From Planctomycetota bacterium (GTDB taxonomy: Bacteria; Planctomycetota; PUPC01; JACPCR01), in assembly GCA_027625095.1 (NCBI GenBank), contig JAQBXN010000076.1:1-40198 (forward strand): DNA of 40,198 nt, read 5' to 3'. Both the position numbers and the translations under genes were made by a program. Under the pieces are notes generated by a model, which saw nothing but the letters and a program-made list of their open reading frames with translations, was not told the origin of the DNA and did not search any database. This document shows positions 16,126-25,119 of the stretch, one piece after another (within the stretch, counting starts at the first letter, position 1; each line of letters begins with the position of its first letter).

Positions 16126-19100
16126 ATGATCAAAACTCTGTTAGCACTCACGTTTTTCATTATCGAATTCCCACTCTCCGGATTCGCAGAAACAGCCTGG
16201 GAGGCAAAGCCCTCCAGCTCAGGCGAAGTGCGGCTTGCCCATAAGGGCATCGAAGTCGCCACGGTGCGTCCCGGCCTCTTCGAGAACGGCTGGAAATACG
16301 GGAACTTCAAACCTGGCGTAGCTTCAGGGAATTCAGTCAATGCTTTGAAAGGGCGCATCCTGGCCCCGAGTGGTGCAATTGTGGATTCGACACTGATCGC
16401 CCAAACCATCGAGAACGGCGTTCATCTTGAATACACCCTTGTCGCGCTCAGCGACATTCAGGCGAACAGCCTGTTCGTAGGAATGGATCTGCCTGTCGCC
16501 AAAGTCGCCGGACAGCCTTTCTCTGTCGATGGCAAAAAGGAATTGGTCCCCTTCGAGTTTGGTGAAGTCAGCCTCTGGTCAGGTAAGGCTCAGGAGATTT
16601 CGATTGGGATAAAGGGAGGAGCAATCAAGATTCGTCAGGCCACCCCCATGACGGCGCTCGTCCAGGACAACCGGCAATGGGGGCCTTCACTGACCCTCCG
16701 AATGGGTGATCTGAGTACCAGGCTCTGGAAGAAAGGGCAGACATTAGAGTTAGCCTTCAGCGTGACCTCGGAACAAGGCATGTCGGTCGTGCATGACGGG
16801 CCGGTTACGATTACCGCGGGCAAAGATTGGATTCCGCTCGATGTGGAACTCGATATCGAGCCTGGCTCTGCACTGGATTTCTCGAGCATGGGGCTTCACG
16901 ACGCGCCCGCGGGCAAAAATGGGCACGTCATTGCAAGGTCCGACGGTACTTTTGCCTTTGAAAAAAAGCCGGATACGCCTGCACGCTTCTACGGCGTGAA
17001 TCTCTGCTTCAGCGCGCACTACATCACCCACGAACAGTCCGACCGCCTTGCCGAGCGTCTCGCACGCCTCGGATACAACGCGGTGCGCGTCCACCATCAT
17101 GAATCCGAACTAATCGGCCGCGCCGGTGGAGGCTCGATGACTATTCCTGAAGACCGGAAGCCGGCGCGAACGAATTCGCTCACACTTTTTGAGGCCCCGT
17201 CCAACGAGGGCGACAGATACACTGCCCGGATTCGCGGTTACGTGTATCCGCCGAAGACCGAAGATTACGTATTCTGGATTGCCAGCGACGACAACAGCAC
17301 ACTATTCCTCAGCCCCGACGATCAACCCGGCACTAAGAAAGTGATTGCTTCTGTTTCGGGTTGGACTGGCTCGCAGCAGTGGGACAAATACGCAACCCAG
17401 AAATCAAAACAGATACGTTTGGAAGCAGGTAAGAAATACTTCATCGAAGCCAATCATCGCGAAGGCGAACAAGGGGATCATCTCGCAGTGGCCTGGCAGA
17501 CCTCCGAGTCTCCGAGGGAAGTTATCCCCGGAAAACATCTTTCAAAATTCGGCGCGGCTGAAGAGGGGGCCATTGAATGGGAGATCTGGCCCGACCAGGC
17601 TACTGCCAACAGCACCCAGCCAAATCCGGAAAAGCTGGACCAGCTTCAGTATTTGCTCGCAGCCCTGAAAAAACATGGCATTTACATCACAACAGATCTC
17701 TTTGTTTCACGGCCGGTCCTCGCTTCAGAAATCTGGGACGGTGCCACAGGCAACGTGGGGATGGACGAGTTCAAAATGCTTGTGCCGGTGAACGAGCAGG
17801 CTTTTGAAAACTGGAAGGAATTCGTGCGGCAATTCATGGGAGCGCCGAACCCGCACACCGGGATGCCGCTGGCCCGCGACCCCGCATTCTCCTGGCTCAG
17901 CATGATCAACGAGGGTAACCAGGGCAATTTTATCGGCCGGCTCAGTGAGCGCGCGCAGATAGACTGGAAGCGCGAATGGAATACGTTCCTCGCCGAACGC
18001 TACGGCACTGCCGCCGGATTAGAGAAATCGTGGGGCAAAGATTCGGGCGATCCAGTGAACGGAACGGTGAATCTCTTCACCGGGATTTATGACGATTCTC
18101 CACAGGGGCGTGACCTCAGCGCATTCCTCGCTTTGGCCGAAGCCAACATGTTTGCCCGCATGAAAAAATTCCTGCGCGAGGAGCTCAAGTGCCAGGCTCT
18201 ACTCACCAACATGAACGCATGGACGAATCGAGTTGCGACACAAGCTGCACGTGCCGATTACGACTATGTCGACGACCATTTCTACGTGGACCATCCTCAA
18301 TTTATCGACCAGCCTTGGAATCTGCCCTCAAGATGTTCAAACAGCAGCCCTATCGCCGCCGGTGCACCAGGAGGACGCAGTTGCTCTTTCACGAGGCTTC
18401 TGGATAAGCCCTTCACTGTCAGTGAATACAATTACTCCGGCCCTGGACGTTTTCGTGGCGTCGGCGGCATTCTCACTGGATGCATGGGCGCCTTGCAGGG
18501 ATGGGGCGTTATCTGGCGGTTCACCTATAGCCACAGCCGAGACAATCTCTTCAAGCCTTCTCCGATCTCTTACTTCGATCTCAGCACTGACCCACTGAAT
18601 CAGGCCGCCGATCGGGCTGCGGTCTGCCTCTACTTGCGAGGAGATATGCGGCAGGCCCCTCACACCATCGCCCTGGCGTTGAATGCCGATTCGCTGAGAA
18701 GTCAGAAGACCACCAACAAGTCTCTCGCACCGGGATGGAATGCGCTCTCCTGGGTGACCCGCGTCGGCTCTTTCCTGGCTCAAAAGGATAGAAAAGTGCC
18801 CGGCGACCTCGTAATACCTTTTGGCGGTGAGGAGATATCGACAGATGGCGAAACTCTGAAAACTGATCCCTATGGCGGAAACGCCGGCAACAAGTTACTG
18901 GCACGCATGCGCGAGAAAGGATGGCTGGAAGAAAACGAAACGAACCTGGACGAAAACACCCTGAAAAGTGAGACCGGCGAGATACTCATTAACGCCCCTC
19001 AGGACATGCTGGTTCTAAATACCCCACGCACCGCTGGAGGATATGCTCCTGAAGGGAGAACAATTCAGACCGATGCGGCAAGGATCACAATGAACAAGAC

Positions 19101-19452
19101 TTACGGAACGGTATGGGTTTCCAGCGTGGACGGTCAGCCCATCAAGACCAGCAAGCGACTAATAATTACTCACCTGACCGACCTGCAGAACTCAGAGGCA
19201 AGGTTTGGCGAACAGGCGAGACAGACTTTGAATGCGTGGGGAAAACTGCCGCATCTGGTGCAGGACGGCCAAGCTACCATCCACCTGGAACTCGAACAGG
19301 CTGAGAATGCAAAGGTTTTCGAACTCACCACCGGCGGACGACGACTTGGAACGATTCCGGCCAAGGCCACAGTCGGGAACCTTGAGATCGAATTAAGTGT
19401 GCGGAACGAGGATGGAAAGGCCCGAATGATTTATGAAGTGGCGGTGGAGTAG
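16126..19452 (+). CDS. Secreted GH5-like glycoside hydrolase with inserted PA14 domain
   Basis: The protein has 1108 residues. A signal peptide (IKTLLALTFFIIEFPLSGFA) starts it. A beta-rich region of about 260 residues precedes the catalytic barrel, which opens with RFYGVNLCFSAHYI (from residue 287) and NAVRVHHHESE (H323-H325). A PA14-type domain occupies about residues 350-472 (GYVYPPKTEDYVFWIASDDNS onward, ending near VIPGKHLSKF). The barrel then resumes at KLDQLQYLLAALKKHGIYITTDL. The probable acid/base is E596 in MINEGN and the probable nucleophile E767 in FTVSEYNY, the order expected of clan A hydrolases. A C-terminal beta-rich part follows. PA14 domains bind sugars, so this insertion may form part of the substrate cleft. 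The stop lies 4 bases from the stop of the converging lyase gene. Substrate unknown. Confidence 0.85.
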   Translation: MIKTLLALTFFIIEFPLSGFAETAWEAKPSSSGEVRLAHKGIEVATVRPGLFENGWKYGNFKPGVASGNSVNALKGRILAPSGAIVDSTLIAQTIENGVHLEYTLVALSDIQANSLFVGMDLPVAKVAGQPFSVDGKKELVPFEFGEVSLWSGKAQEISIGIKGGAIKIRQATPMTALVQDNRQWGPSLTLRMGDLSTRLWKKGQTLELAFSVTSEQGMSVVHDGPVTITAGKDWIPLDVELDIEPGSALDFSSMGLHDAPAGKNGHVIARSDGTFAFEKKPDTPARFYGVNLCFSAHYITHEQSDRLAERLARLGYNAVRVHHHESELIGRAGGGSMTIPEDRKPARTNSLTLFEAPSNEGDRYTARIRGYVYPPKTEDYVFWIASDDNSTLFLSPDDQPGTKKVIASVSGWTGSQQWDKYATQKSKQIRLEAGKKYFIEANHREGEQGDHLAVAWQTSESPREVIPGKHLSKFGAAEEGAIEWEIWPDQATANSTQPNPEKLDQLQYLLAALKKHGIYITTDLFVSRPVLASEIWDGATGNVGMDEFKMLVPVNEQAFENWKEFVRQFMGAPNPHTGMPLARDPAFSWLSMINEGNQGNFIGRLSERAQIDWKREWNTFLAERYGTAAGLEKSWGKDSGDPVNGTVNLFTGIYDDSPQGRDLSAFLALAEANMFARMKKFLREELKCQALLTNMNAWTNRVATQAARADYDYVDDHFYVDHPQFIDQPWNLPSRCSNSSPIAAGAPGGRSCSFTRLLDKPFTVSEYNYSGPGRFRGVGGILTGCMGALQGWGVIWRFTYSHSRDNLFKPSPISYFDLSTDPLNQAADRAAVCLYLRGDMRQAPHTIALALNADSLRSQKTTNKSLAPGWNALSWVTRVGSFLAQKDRKVPGDLVIPFGGEEISTDGETLKTDPYGGNAGNKLLARMREKGWLEENETNLDENTLKSETGEILINAPQDMLVLNTPRTAGGYAPEGRTIQTDAARITMNKTYGTVWVSSVDGQPIKTSKRLIITHLTDLQNSEARFGEQARQTLNAWGKLPHLVQDGQATIHLELEQAENAKVFELTTGGRRLGTIPAKATVGNLEIELSVRNEDGKARMIYEVAVE

Positions 19453-19456
19453 AGCA

Positions 19457-22400
19457 TCAAAACTGCGTTCCTGATTTCAGTTTTCCGGCCACCTCCTTGC
19501 CTTTGAGCCGCGCTTTTAGGTCACCGTCAAAATTCACAAGCAGAACGGTATCCTCATCCTCCTTGAAGGGGGAGTTCACAACCGTGAAGTCTTCACGGTA
19601 TCGGACAACCGAGGAAACCCTCAGTTCATCAAACACCTCTCCCCTGGCAGTTCGACCGGCCAAGTGACCAGAGCCCATTCGTACGGCATCGGCCCCCCTG
19701 AGAAGAGTTTCAGGAGATGCATTGGCCGGCATACCTATTTTGTAATGGGCGAAGGATTTCCTTCTCCCATTGACAAAGATGTTGCAGAAACTGTTCTTGC
19801 CATCGACATTCCAGGTGACGGCAATGTGATACCAACTCCCTTTTTCCAAAAAAAGTTGAGCACGGCTGTAACCAGCCTTAGCAATATTGAGGTCCAGTCT
19901 GGCAATGTTGTACCTGCCCGTTCTTCCGGAATTATCAGGATCGATGTAGTAGGAGATACTCACCGGATCCGCATGATAAATCTGAAAACGATGCGTCGAA
20001 TGTGAGTGATCAAAGTCCGTCGCCGACCAGAGCGGTTTCATCCAGAACTCGACTGTCCCTTGAGGGGTCAGTAAGACCTCCGGCTTCTCCTCTTTTTCAT
20101 CAAGCGCATCAGCCGCATCAAGCCCTGGCAATGGAATTTCCACAAACTTGTAATGCATCTGGAGGCCCTGGCCGAACCTGCCGGCAACAAATGCCTGATC
20201 CGATGGAACCTCCTGCTCAATAACTTTGGGTAAGGACTCTGCTGGAATGTTGAAGAAAGCTTCCGGCCCGTCCAGTCCCACAATAAGCGGAAACTCTTTC
20301 AGACGAACAAAAGGATCGACCCGCTGGCCACGGGGATGAGTAAATTCGTCATCAGATGGTTTCATCGACCAAACCCCGCCTTCTCCATCAGATTGAAACG
20401 AATACCAGCCTTCTCCTGAAGCCTTCAATACCACCGGCTGCCCGGCTGAATCAAAAACATCCACCATCCGGCTGGCAAAGAGGTGCACTTCTTTTTGCTG
20501 CGGCACACGGAAGAAATAGCGATGCTCGCGCATCAGGACAAGCCCATTCGGAGCGACTTGAACAATCTTGCGAACATTCGAATGCAACAGGGTGTAGGCC
20601 ACCTCCTTTCCTGCGTGCAATTGATAGATTCCAGCAGCGGCATCTGCGGGAAGGTTCAATCGGTAGTAAACATACTCTCCAAAATGGAGATACCAGATAC
20701 TGAGATGAAGTGGGATTGAAAAATCAGGCGTCCCAATCCGCCTGGAATAGTGTTCGGCAATATCGAGCTTCAGCTCATTGCCGTGGGAATCTGTTACCGC
20801 CGGACGAAGTGGGTGCTCGGAATCATTGTTGATTGCCAGATCGAAGTGGCACGATTGGCCCCTCTCTTTTTCAAAGAGCAGCCACGTTTCAGCCGTGGGA
20901 AAAGGCTTGAGGGCAACCGGTACCGAAGACGACACTTTACTCTCTGCCACTACCTTCATCGCCGCAGGCAATCCGATATTGATGGCGCTCTGCGTGGTCA
21001 GGATTCGGGATTGCCACTTTTCAGTAGAGGGCCCTATGGATTCCAATGGCATACCCTCATCCATAAGCGTTTGATAGTCCCGACCGAACTGTTCAACAGC
21101 CCCCCTCAGGTATTGGGCGAATCGTTCATCCTTTGTTTCCTGGTAAACAAGTGCGCAGGCCTGGAGCATGGGATTTGATCTGCCGACGAAATCCAGGTTC
21201 CCGGTCCGATATTGGTGTTCCGCGAGACGCACCAACACTTTTTTCGCCAAAGGATGTTTTGTAGAGACGTAGAAATAGTAGAAAGCGGAAAAGAGGTCTC
21301 CCCACTTGGAGTAATTCAGTTCAACTTCCGGATTGAGAATGTGCTCCTCGTCAAGCCGAACCAAATGACGCAACAGTTTGTCCGCGAAATCCAAGATCTT
21401 CGGGTCTCGCTCCAATTCGTAAGCAGAGCCCAGAATGCGAAGGAAAGCCTCGAGCCTGTAAAAATTGAGTGCTTTGCCTATGTCCCACTTCATTTCCTCC
21501 GACATAGCTTCAATCCAAAGGCGGGCCATATCACGCGAGTGGAAATCGCCTGTCAGAAAATAGTCATGAACAAACTGGGTGACGTCTGTACAGGAAGCCC
21601 AACTCAGATTGGACGTCGGACTCCGAAATTCCGGCCGGCCGGCCTTCCACTCAGGATCATGAAAATGCCCCCAGTTTATCGGCGAATGCCACTCCCCCAT
21701 CACAAACCATCCAACGGGCTTCAGAGTCGAATCCCAGTTGGACATTCCCAGGCCACCAATCAGGCGTGTGTATTGCTTTGCATATTCGCGATATTTGCGC
21801 TCGCCAGACCTCGCATAAAGCACCCACATGCTGCGCCGAAGGTTGTATTCCAGGAAACGGGACAGCCTGTGTGATTGCGGGTACCACTTACCCGTTTTGC
21901 GAAATTCCCAACTGGTGTAGGGATACATCCCCCAATAGAGGTATCCGGTCTGTGGAAAAACCTGTTCGGGGGCTAGAACAGTTCGGCCGAAGTAATCGTC
22001 GATAGCGCTCTCAACCTTCGGGAAGTTCTTCACATCTCTGTGGTGTATCGGGCCGAACACACCGGAGGCGGCCGTCCACACAGGATCAGCCGTCGCGTAA
22101 ATATCACTAAACGAACCACCAATGGATTTCTGGACCTCTTCACTGAATGCCCCGGCATGCGGATAGAGCCAGACATCGTGAATCTTCGCTGTCCCCTGTG
22201 CGTTATTCTTAAGGGCTAAAGAGGCATGATTTTCGGGAATCCAGTCATGCCCGAAATAATTCTTGACTATCTCCCGGGTGCGGTAGTCGAGTTCCTTGCG
22301 TGACTCCGAAGCCCAGAACTTAATCTGGATGGCATCTCTTGATAATCGAAACGCCTTCGGAAACTGTTGGGCAAATCCGGGCAACTGTACTGCAAGGCCC

Positions 22401-23374
22401 CTCTTTTGATTCGATAGATCGCACCAGTCGCCCGAAACCTTGCCAGCCTTCAGTGGTTGATTGGGAGTGGCGGGATCAATGATTTCAAAGAGTGATTCGC
22501 TCGAACCGAAATGTGGGAATTCGGACTGCAGCAGGATGAGTTCGGCATTCCCGTCTAACTGCCGTTTCGTCACAGAAGACTGTTCTGCCGAGTCATTAAG
22601 AGACGCCGTTGACGCAACTTCGGTGTTAAGCCCGATCCTTAAACCTATATCGCGAAACCATAATTCGTTTGTGTCTTCGGTAACGATGAACTTATGACTT
22701 ATCAGTACTTGGGGCACGCCCGCATAAAAGTGGTAATAAACCTTGCCAGCGGCCAGGCGGTCATGTTTCGAATCAAGGTATTCGCCGCTGATGGACACGA
22801 CAGTATGTCGAGGGCCAGAGAGCTCAACCTTCAACTCCCTTGCCTGCAGAAGGCCCTTGCGTCCTTTTGAATCGACCACGAAATAGTTGGAATCGGTCGG
22901 GTTGATTAAGCTCTCTTCTTTGGAGAACACGCCATCCAAATCGAGATCCAGATGTAATTCAGGCAGAACGCATTCGCCTGTGTTGAGCCTCCAACGTATG
23001 GCCCCGTTCTTGATAATAAGTTCGGCTTCTTCAGCGGAAACCTGCAAATCGCTGCCGTGTCTCTTATTCGGTTCGTCCGCCCTCGTCAGGAAGTACTTTA
23101 GGCCCTTCTCAGCGACAAAATCAACCATGCACCAACGGAGGCCCCCATCCTCCCAGGTTGCGAGTGGTGCGACTTGGCTTGGCACAGGGATGCCGCTATC
23201 AAGAACTACAGTCAGATTGTCTGATTTCGGGATGACTCCTTCGCCGAAAGGAACGCCAACACTCACTGGCCAAACCGTCGTGTGTGATTTCTGAGGCCAC
23301 TTGACCTGCAGCTCGATCTTCAAGTCTTGGGCACAGATACAACCGAAGCATAGAAAGCTTAATATATGGTGCAT
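19457..23374 (-). CDS. Secreted PcRGLX/YetA-type lyase-like protein with C-terminal LamG domain
   Basis: The protein has 1305 residues from the ATG at 23374, with a short signal peptide (HHILSFLCFGCICA, cleavage before QDLKIE). The N-terminal part, WPVSVGVPFGEGVIPKSDNL and WEDGGLRWCMVDFVA, matches the RIFT-barrel domain of PcRGLX-type exo-rhamnogalacturonan lyases (PL26) and YetA-like proteins. The central part (about 450-800) is an alpha-helical barrel with TGYLYWGMYPYTSWEFRKTGKWYPQSHRL. From about residue 1100 a concanavalin-like LamG domain follows (GTVEFWMKPLW, WYHIAVTWNVDGK, IFVNGRRKS). The LamG domain is an addition to the usual family architecture and probably binds glycan. The likely role is degradation of rhamnogalacturonan-like or other acidic polysaccharides outside the cytoplasm. 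It converges with the PA14-containing hydrolase. Confidence 0.8.
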   Translation of the reverse strand: MHHILSFLCFGCICAQDLKIELQVKWPQKSHTTVWPVSVGVPFGEGVIPKSDNLTVVLDSGIPVPSQVAPLATWEDGGLRWCMVDFVAEKGLKYFLTRADEPNKRHGSDLQVSAEEAELIIKNGAIRWRLNTGECVLPELHLDLDLDGVFSKEESLINPTDSNYFVVDSKGRKGLLQARELKVELSGPRHTVVSISGEYLDSKHDRLAAGKVYYHFYAGVPQVLISHKFIVTEDTNELWFRDIGLRIGLNTEVASTASLNDSAEQSSVTKRQLDGNAELILLQSEFPHFGSSESLFEIIDPATPNQPLKAGKVSGDWCDLSNQKRGLAVQLPGFAQQFPKAFRLSRDAIQIKFWASESRKELDYRTREIVKNYFGHDWIPENHASLALKNNAQGTAKIHDVWLYPHAGAFSEEVQKSIGGSFSDIYATADPVWTAASGVFGPIHHRDVKNFPKVESAIDDYFGRTVLAPEQVFPQTGYLYWGMYPYTSWEFRKTGKWYPQSHRLSRFLEYNLRRSMWVLYARSGERKYREYAKQYTRLIGGLGMSNWDSTLKPVGWFVMGEWHSPINWGHFHDPEWKAGRPEFRSPTSNLSWASCTDVTQFVHDYFLTGDFHSRDMARLWIEAMSEEMKWDIGKALNFYRLEAFLRILGSAYELERDPKILDFADKLLRHLVRLDEEHILNPEVELNYSKWGDLFSAFYYFYVSTKHPLAKKVLVRLAEHQYRTGNLDFVGRSNPMLQACALVYQETKDERFAQYLRGAVEQFGRDYQTLMDEGMPLESIGPSTEKWQSRILTTQSAINIGLPAAMKVVAESKVSSSVPVALKPFPTAETWLLFEKERGQSCHFDLAINNDSEHPLRPAVTDSHGNELKLDIAEHYSRRIGTPDFSIPLHLSIWYLHFGEYVYYRLNLPADAAAGIYQLHAGKEVAYTLLHSNVRKIVQVAPNGLVLMREHRYFFRVPQQKEVHLFASRMVDVFDSAGQPVVLKASGEGWYSFQSDGEGGVWSMKPSDDEFTHPRGQRVDPFVRLKEFPLIVGLDGPEAFFNIPAESLPKVIEQEVPSDQAFVAGRFGQGLQMHYKFVEIPLPGLDAADALDEKEEKPEVLLTPQGTVEFWMKPLWSATDFDHSHSTHRFQIYHADPVSISYYIDPDNSGRTGRYNIARLDLNIAKAGYSRAQLFLEKGSWYHIAVTWNVDGKNSFCNIFVNGRRKSFAHYKIGMPANASPETLLRGADAVRMGSGHLAGRTARGEVFDELRVSSVVRYREDFTVVNSPFKEDEDTVLLVNFDGDLKARLKGKEVAGKLKSGTQF

Positions 23375-23420
23375 TCATCAGTTCATTTTGAAAAATGGTT
23401 CTTTAGTTCCTCTTCCGCAA

Positions 23421-23668
23421 TCATTGCGGCTGAATCTCCGGATTCAAAACCCGATTGCCCAGGGAAGCGATAAGGGAGTCCTCCTCCGCTCCTTCTGCAA
23501 TCGCAAGCAAAAGGCGGGCATCCAGTTCATCCATGATCGGAAGCAGGGCGTCAAGCAACAGTGAGATGCCCTTTGCACGGCTCAGATGGCCGAGGTAACC
23601 GATGACGATTTTTCCTGAAATTGTTCTCTTAAGTCTTCACGGGGGAAAGCGCTCGATATCTTGACGGA
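23421..23668 (-). pseudogene. Frameshifted relic of a family-4-type glycosyltransferase
   Basis: Reading the minus strand, one frame gives SVKISSAFPREDLREQFQEK down to about 23609. A shift of one base in a run of five A then gives IVIGYLGHLSRAKGISLLLD, continuing through ALLPIMDELDARLLLAIAEG and stopping at 23421. This is the junction to the second Rossmann domain of a GT4-type glycosyltransferase (cf. VIGYVGRL-x-x-KG-x-x-LL-x-AL), truncated right after it. One extra A would restore the frame. No start, no N-terminal domain and no UDP-sugar binding EPFG-like motif remain. It is best seen as a decayed gene end. It lies between the divergent PcRGLX-type and GH30 genes; apart from it the 365-base gap shows nothing. 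Confidence 0.65.
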
Positions 23669-23739
23669 TTGGCAAGCCGTCCTACGATGAAAAAGGGCGA
23701 CTTGAGATTCACAAAACCGATTTCCATATACACCTTGCC

Positions 23740-25068
23740 ATGACACTAAAGACAGAATCAGTTTCCTTCACCGAAGCCATCGGACCTGCCGACATTCTTA
23801 CTATTGATTGGCGCGATAAGAAGAATCAGCCCGGCCAGCGACCTGAAGATATTGAGGTGCACGTCCACACTGAGCACACCTTCCAAACAGTTGAGGGTAT
23901 TGGTGGTTCATTCAGCGAGATTGGATGGAACGCCCTCGCCAGTCTTGGCGAAGACGAGCGAAACAAAGTCGTTCGTAAGCTTTTCGGCCCAACGCCAGAT
24001 TGCGCCTTTTCGTTCTGTCGGATGCCGATCGGGGCCAGCGATTTTGCCACCGATGCTTACAGCCTGAATGACACGGTCGGAGACTTCACGATGGAACACT
24101 TCACCGTCGAGCGTGACGAAAAGGGCCTCATTCCATATATCAAAGCCGCGCAGGCGGAGAATGCGGAACTGAAGATTCATGCCAGCCCCTGGAGCCCGCC
24201 GGGATGGATGAAAACCTCGGGCAAAATGGATGGAGGTGACGGATTACTGATTGATGAAGATCGTATTTACCGCGCCTACGCTCTCTACTTTCGTCGGTTT
24301 ATTGAAGAGTACGAAGCCCGAGGTATTCCTGTTGATCGCGTGATGGTGCAGAACGAGCCGGACGCGAATTCGTCGTTTCCGAATTGCCACATGGAGCCCG
24401 AGACGTTGATCAAGTTCACCCTGGACTACCTGGCTCCGGAATTCAGATCAGCCGGGTTGAAAACTAAAATCTGGGGCGGCACTTTTCGGGGGATCACCGG
24501 ACTACAGTCTCATCGCTGCATGGCCAACGCTCTCTATCGTGAAACAGTGAGCGGCGTCGGATTCCAGTATGCCTTCGCCGGCGATATTCTGGAACTCACG
24601 CAGCTCTATCCCGGCACGCCCGTCATGCACACGGAAAGCGTCTGCTGGCGCGGCGAAAACTCTGAACGGCAGGCTGCCGCGCTCTTTCATGACTTTGTGG
24701 ACCACATGAAGGCCGGCTGCACGATTTACACTTACTGGAACATGATCCTCGATGAGAACAGTTCGAGTGCCTGGGCCTGGAGCCAGAATTCGCTCGTTCA
24801 GATTGACCGTAATTCCGGCGAGGTCACCTACCATCCTGACTTTCAGGTGATGAATCTTCTCGGCCGTCATCTGAAACCAAAAGCCAGGCGTGTGGAATCA
24901 TTCTGCTTCGCAGCTCGTTCGATAGCGTTCCAGAACCCCGACGGGGAAGTGGTGATTTTCCTGCTCAATCCCGGCGATGAAAGAGAGGCCGTTTTTAAAG
25001 TGGATGGAACGATTATTAGGCGGCAGGTCCCAGCGAGATCTGTGGTGGCAGCGACTTTTGGGGGGTGA
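23740..25068 (+). CDS. Glycoside hydrolase family 30 enzyme
   Basis: The protein has 442 residues from the ATG at 23740. It carries the GH30 signature from the start: FQTVEGIGGSFSE, CRMPIGASDFA, IHASPWSPPGWMK, MVQNEPDANSSFPNC with acid/base E206, and PVMHTESVCW with nucleophile E299. A C-terminal beta domain (VIFLLNPGDEREAVFKV) completes it. GH30 members cleave beta-glucosyl ceramide, beta-1,6-glucans, beta-xylans or beta-fucosides with retention. The subfamily is not assigned here. No signal peptide is seen, so it would act on imported fragments unless the start is wrong; no strong ribosome binding site is visible before this ATG. It is convergent with the heparinase-like gene. Confidence 0.92.
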   Translation: MTLKTESVSFTEAIGPADILTIDWRDKKNQPGQRPEDIEVHVHTEHTFQTVEGIGGSFSEIGWNALASLGEDERNKVVRKLFGPTPDCAFSFCRMPIGASDFATDAYSLNDTVGDFTMEHFTVERDEKGLIPYIKAAQAENAELKIHASPWSPPGWMKTSGKMDGGDGLLIDEDRIYRAYALYFRRFIEEYEARGIPVDRVMVQNEPDANSSFPNCHMEPETLIKFTLDYLAPEFRSAGLKTKIWGGTFRGITGLQSHRCMANALYRETVSGVGFQYAFAGDILELTQLYPGTPVMHTESVCWRGENSERQAAALFHDFVDHMKAGCTIYTYWNMILDENSSSAWAWSQNSLVQIDRNSGEVTYHPDFQVMNLLGRHLKPKARRVESFCFAARSIAFQNPDGEVVIFLLNPGDEREAVFKVDGTIIRRQVPARSVVAATFGG

Positions 25069-25119
25069 CGGTCAACCAAATCCAGGTTCAAACCGGATCA
25101 GAATAACGAAGGGTTAAGG

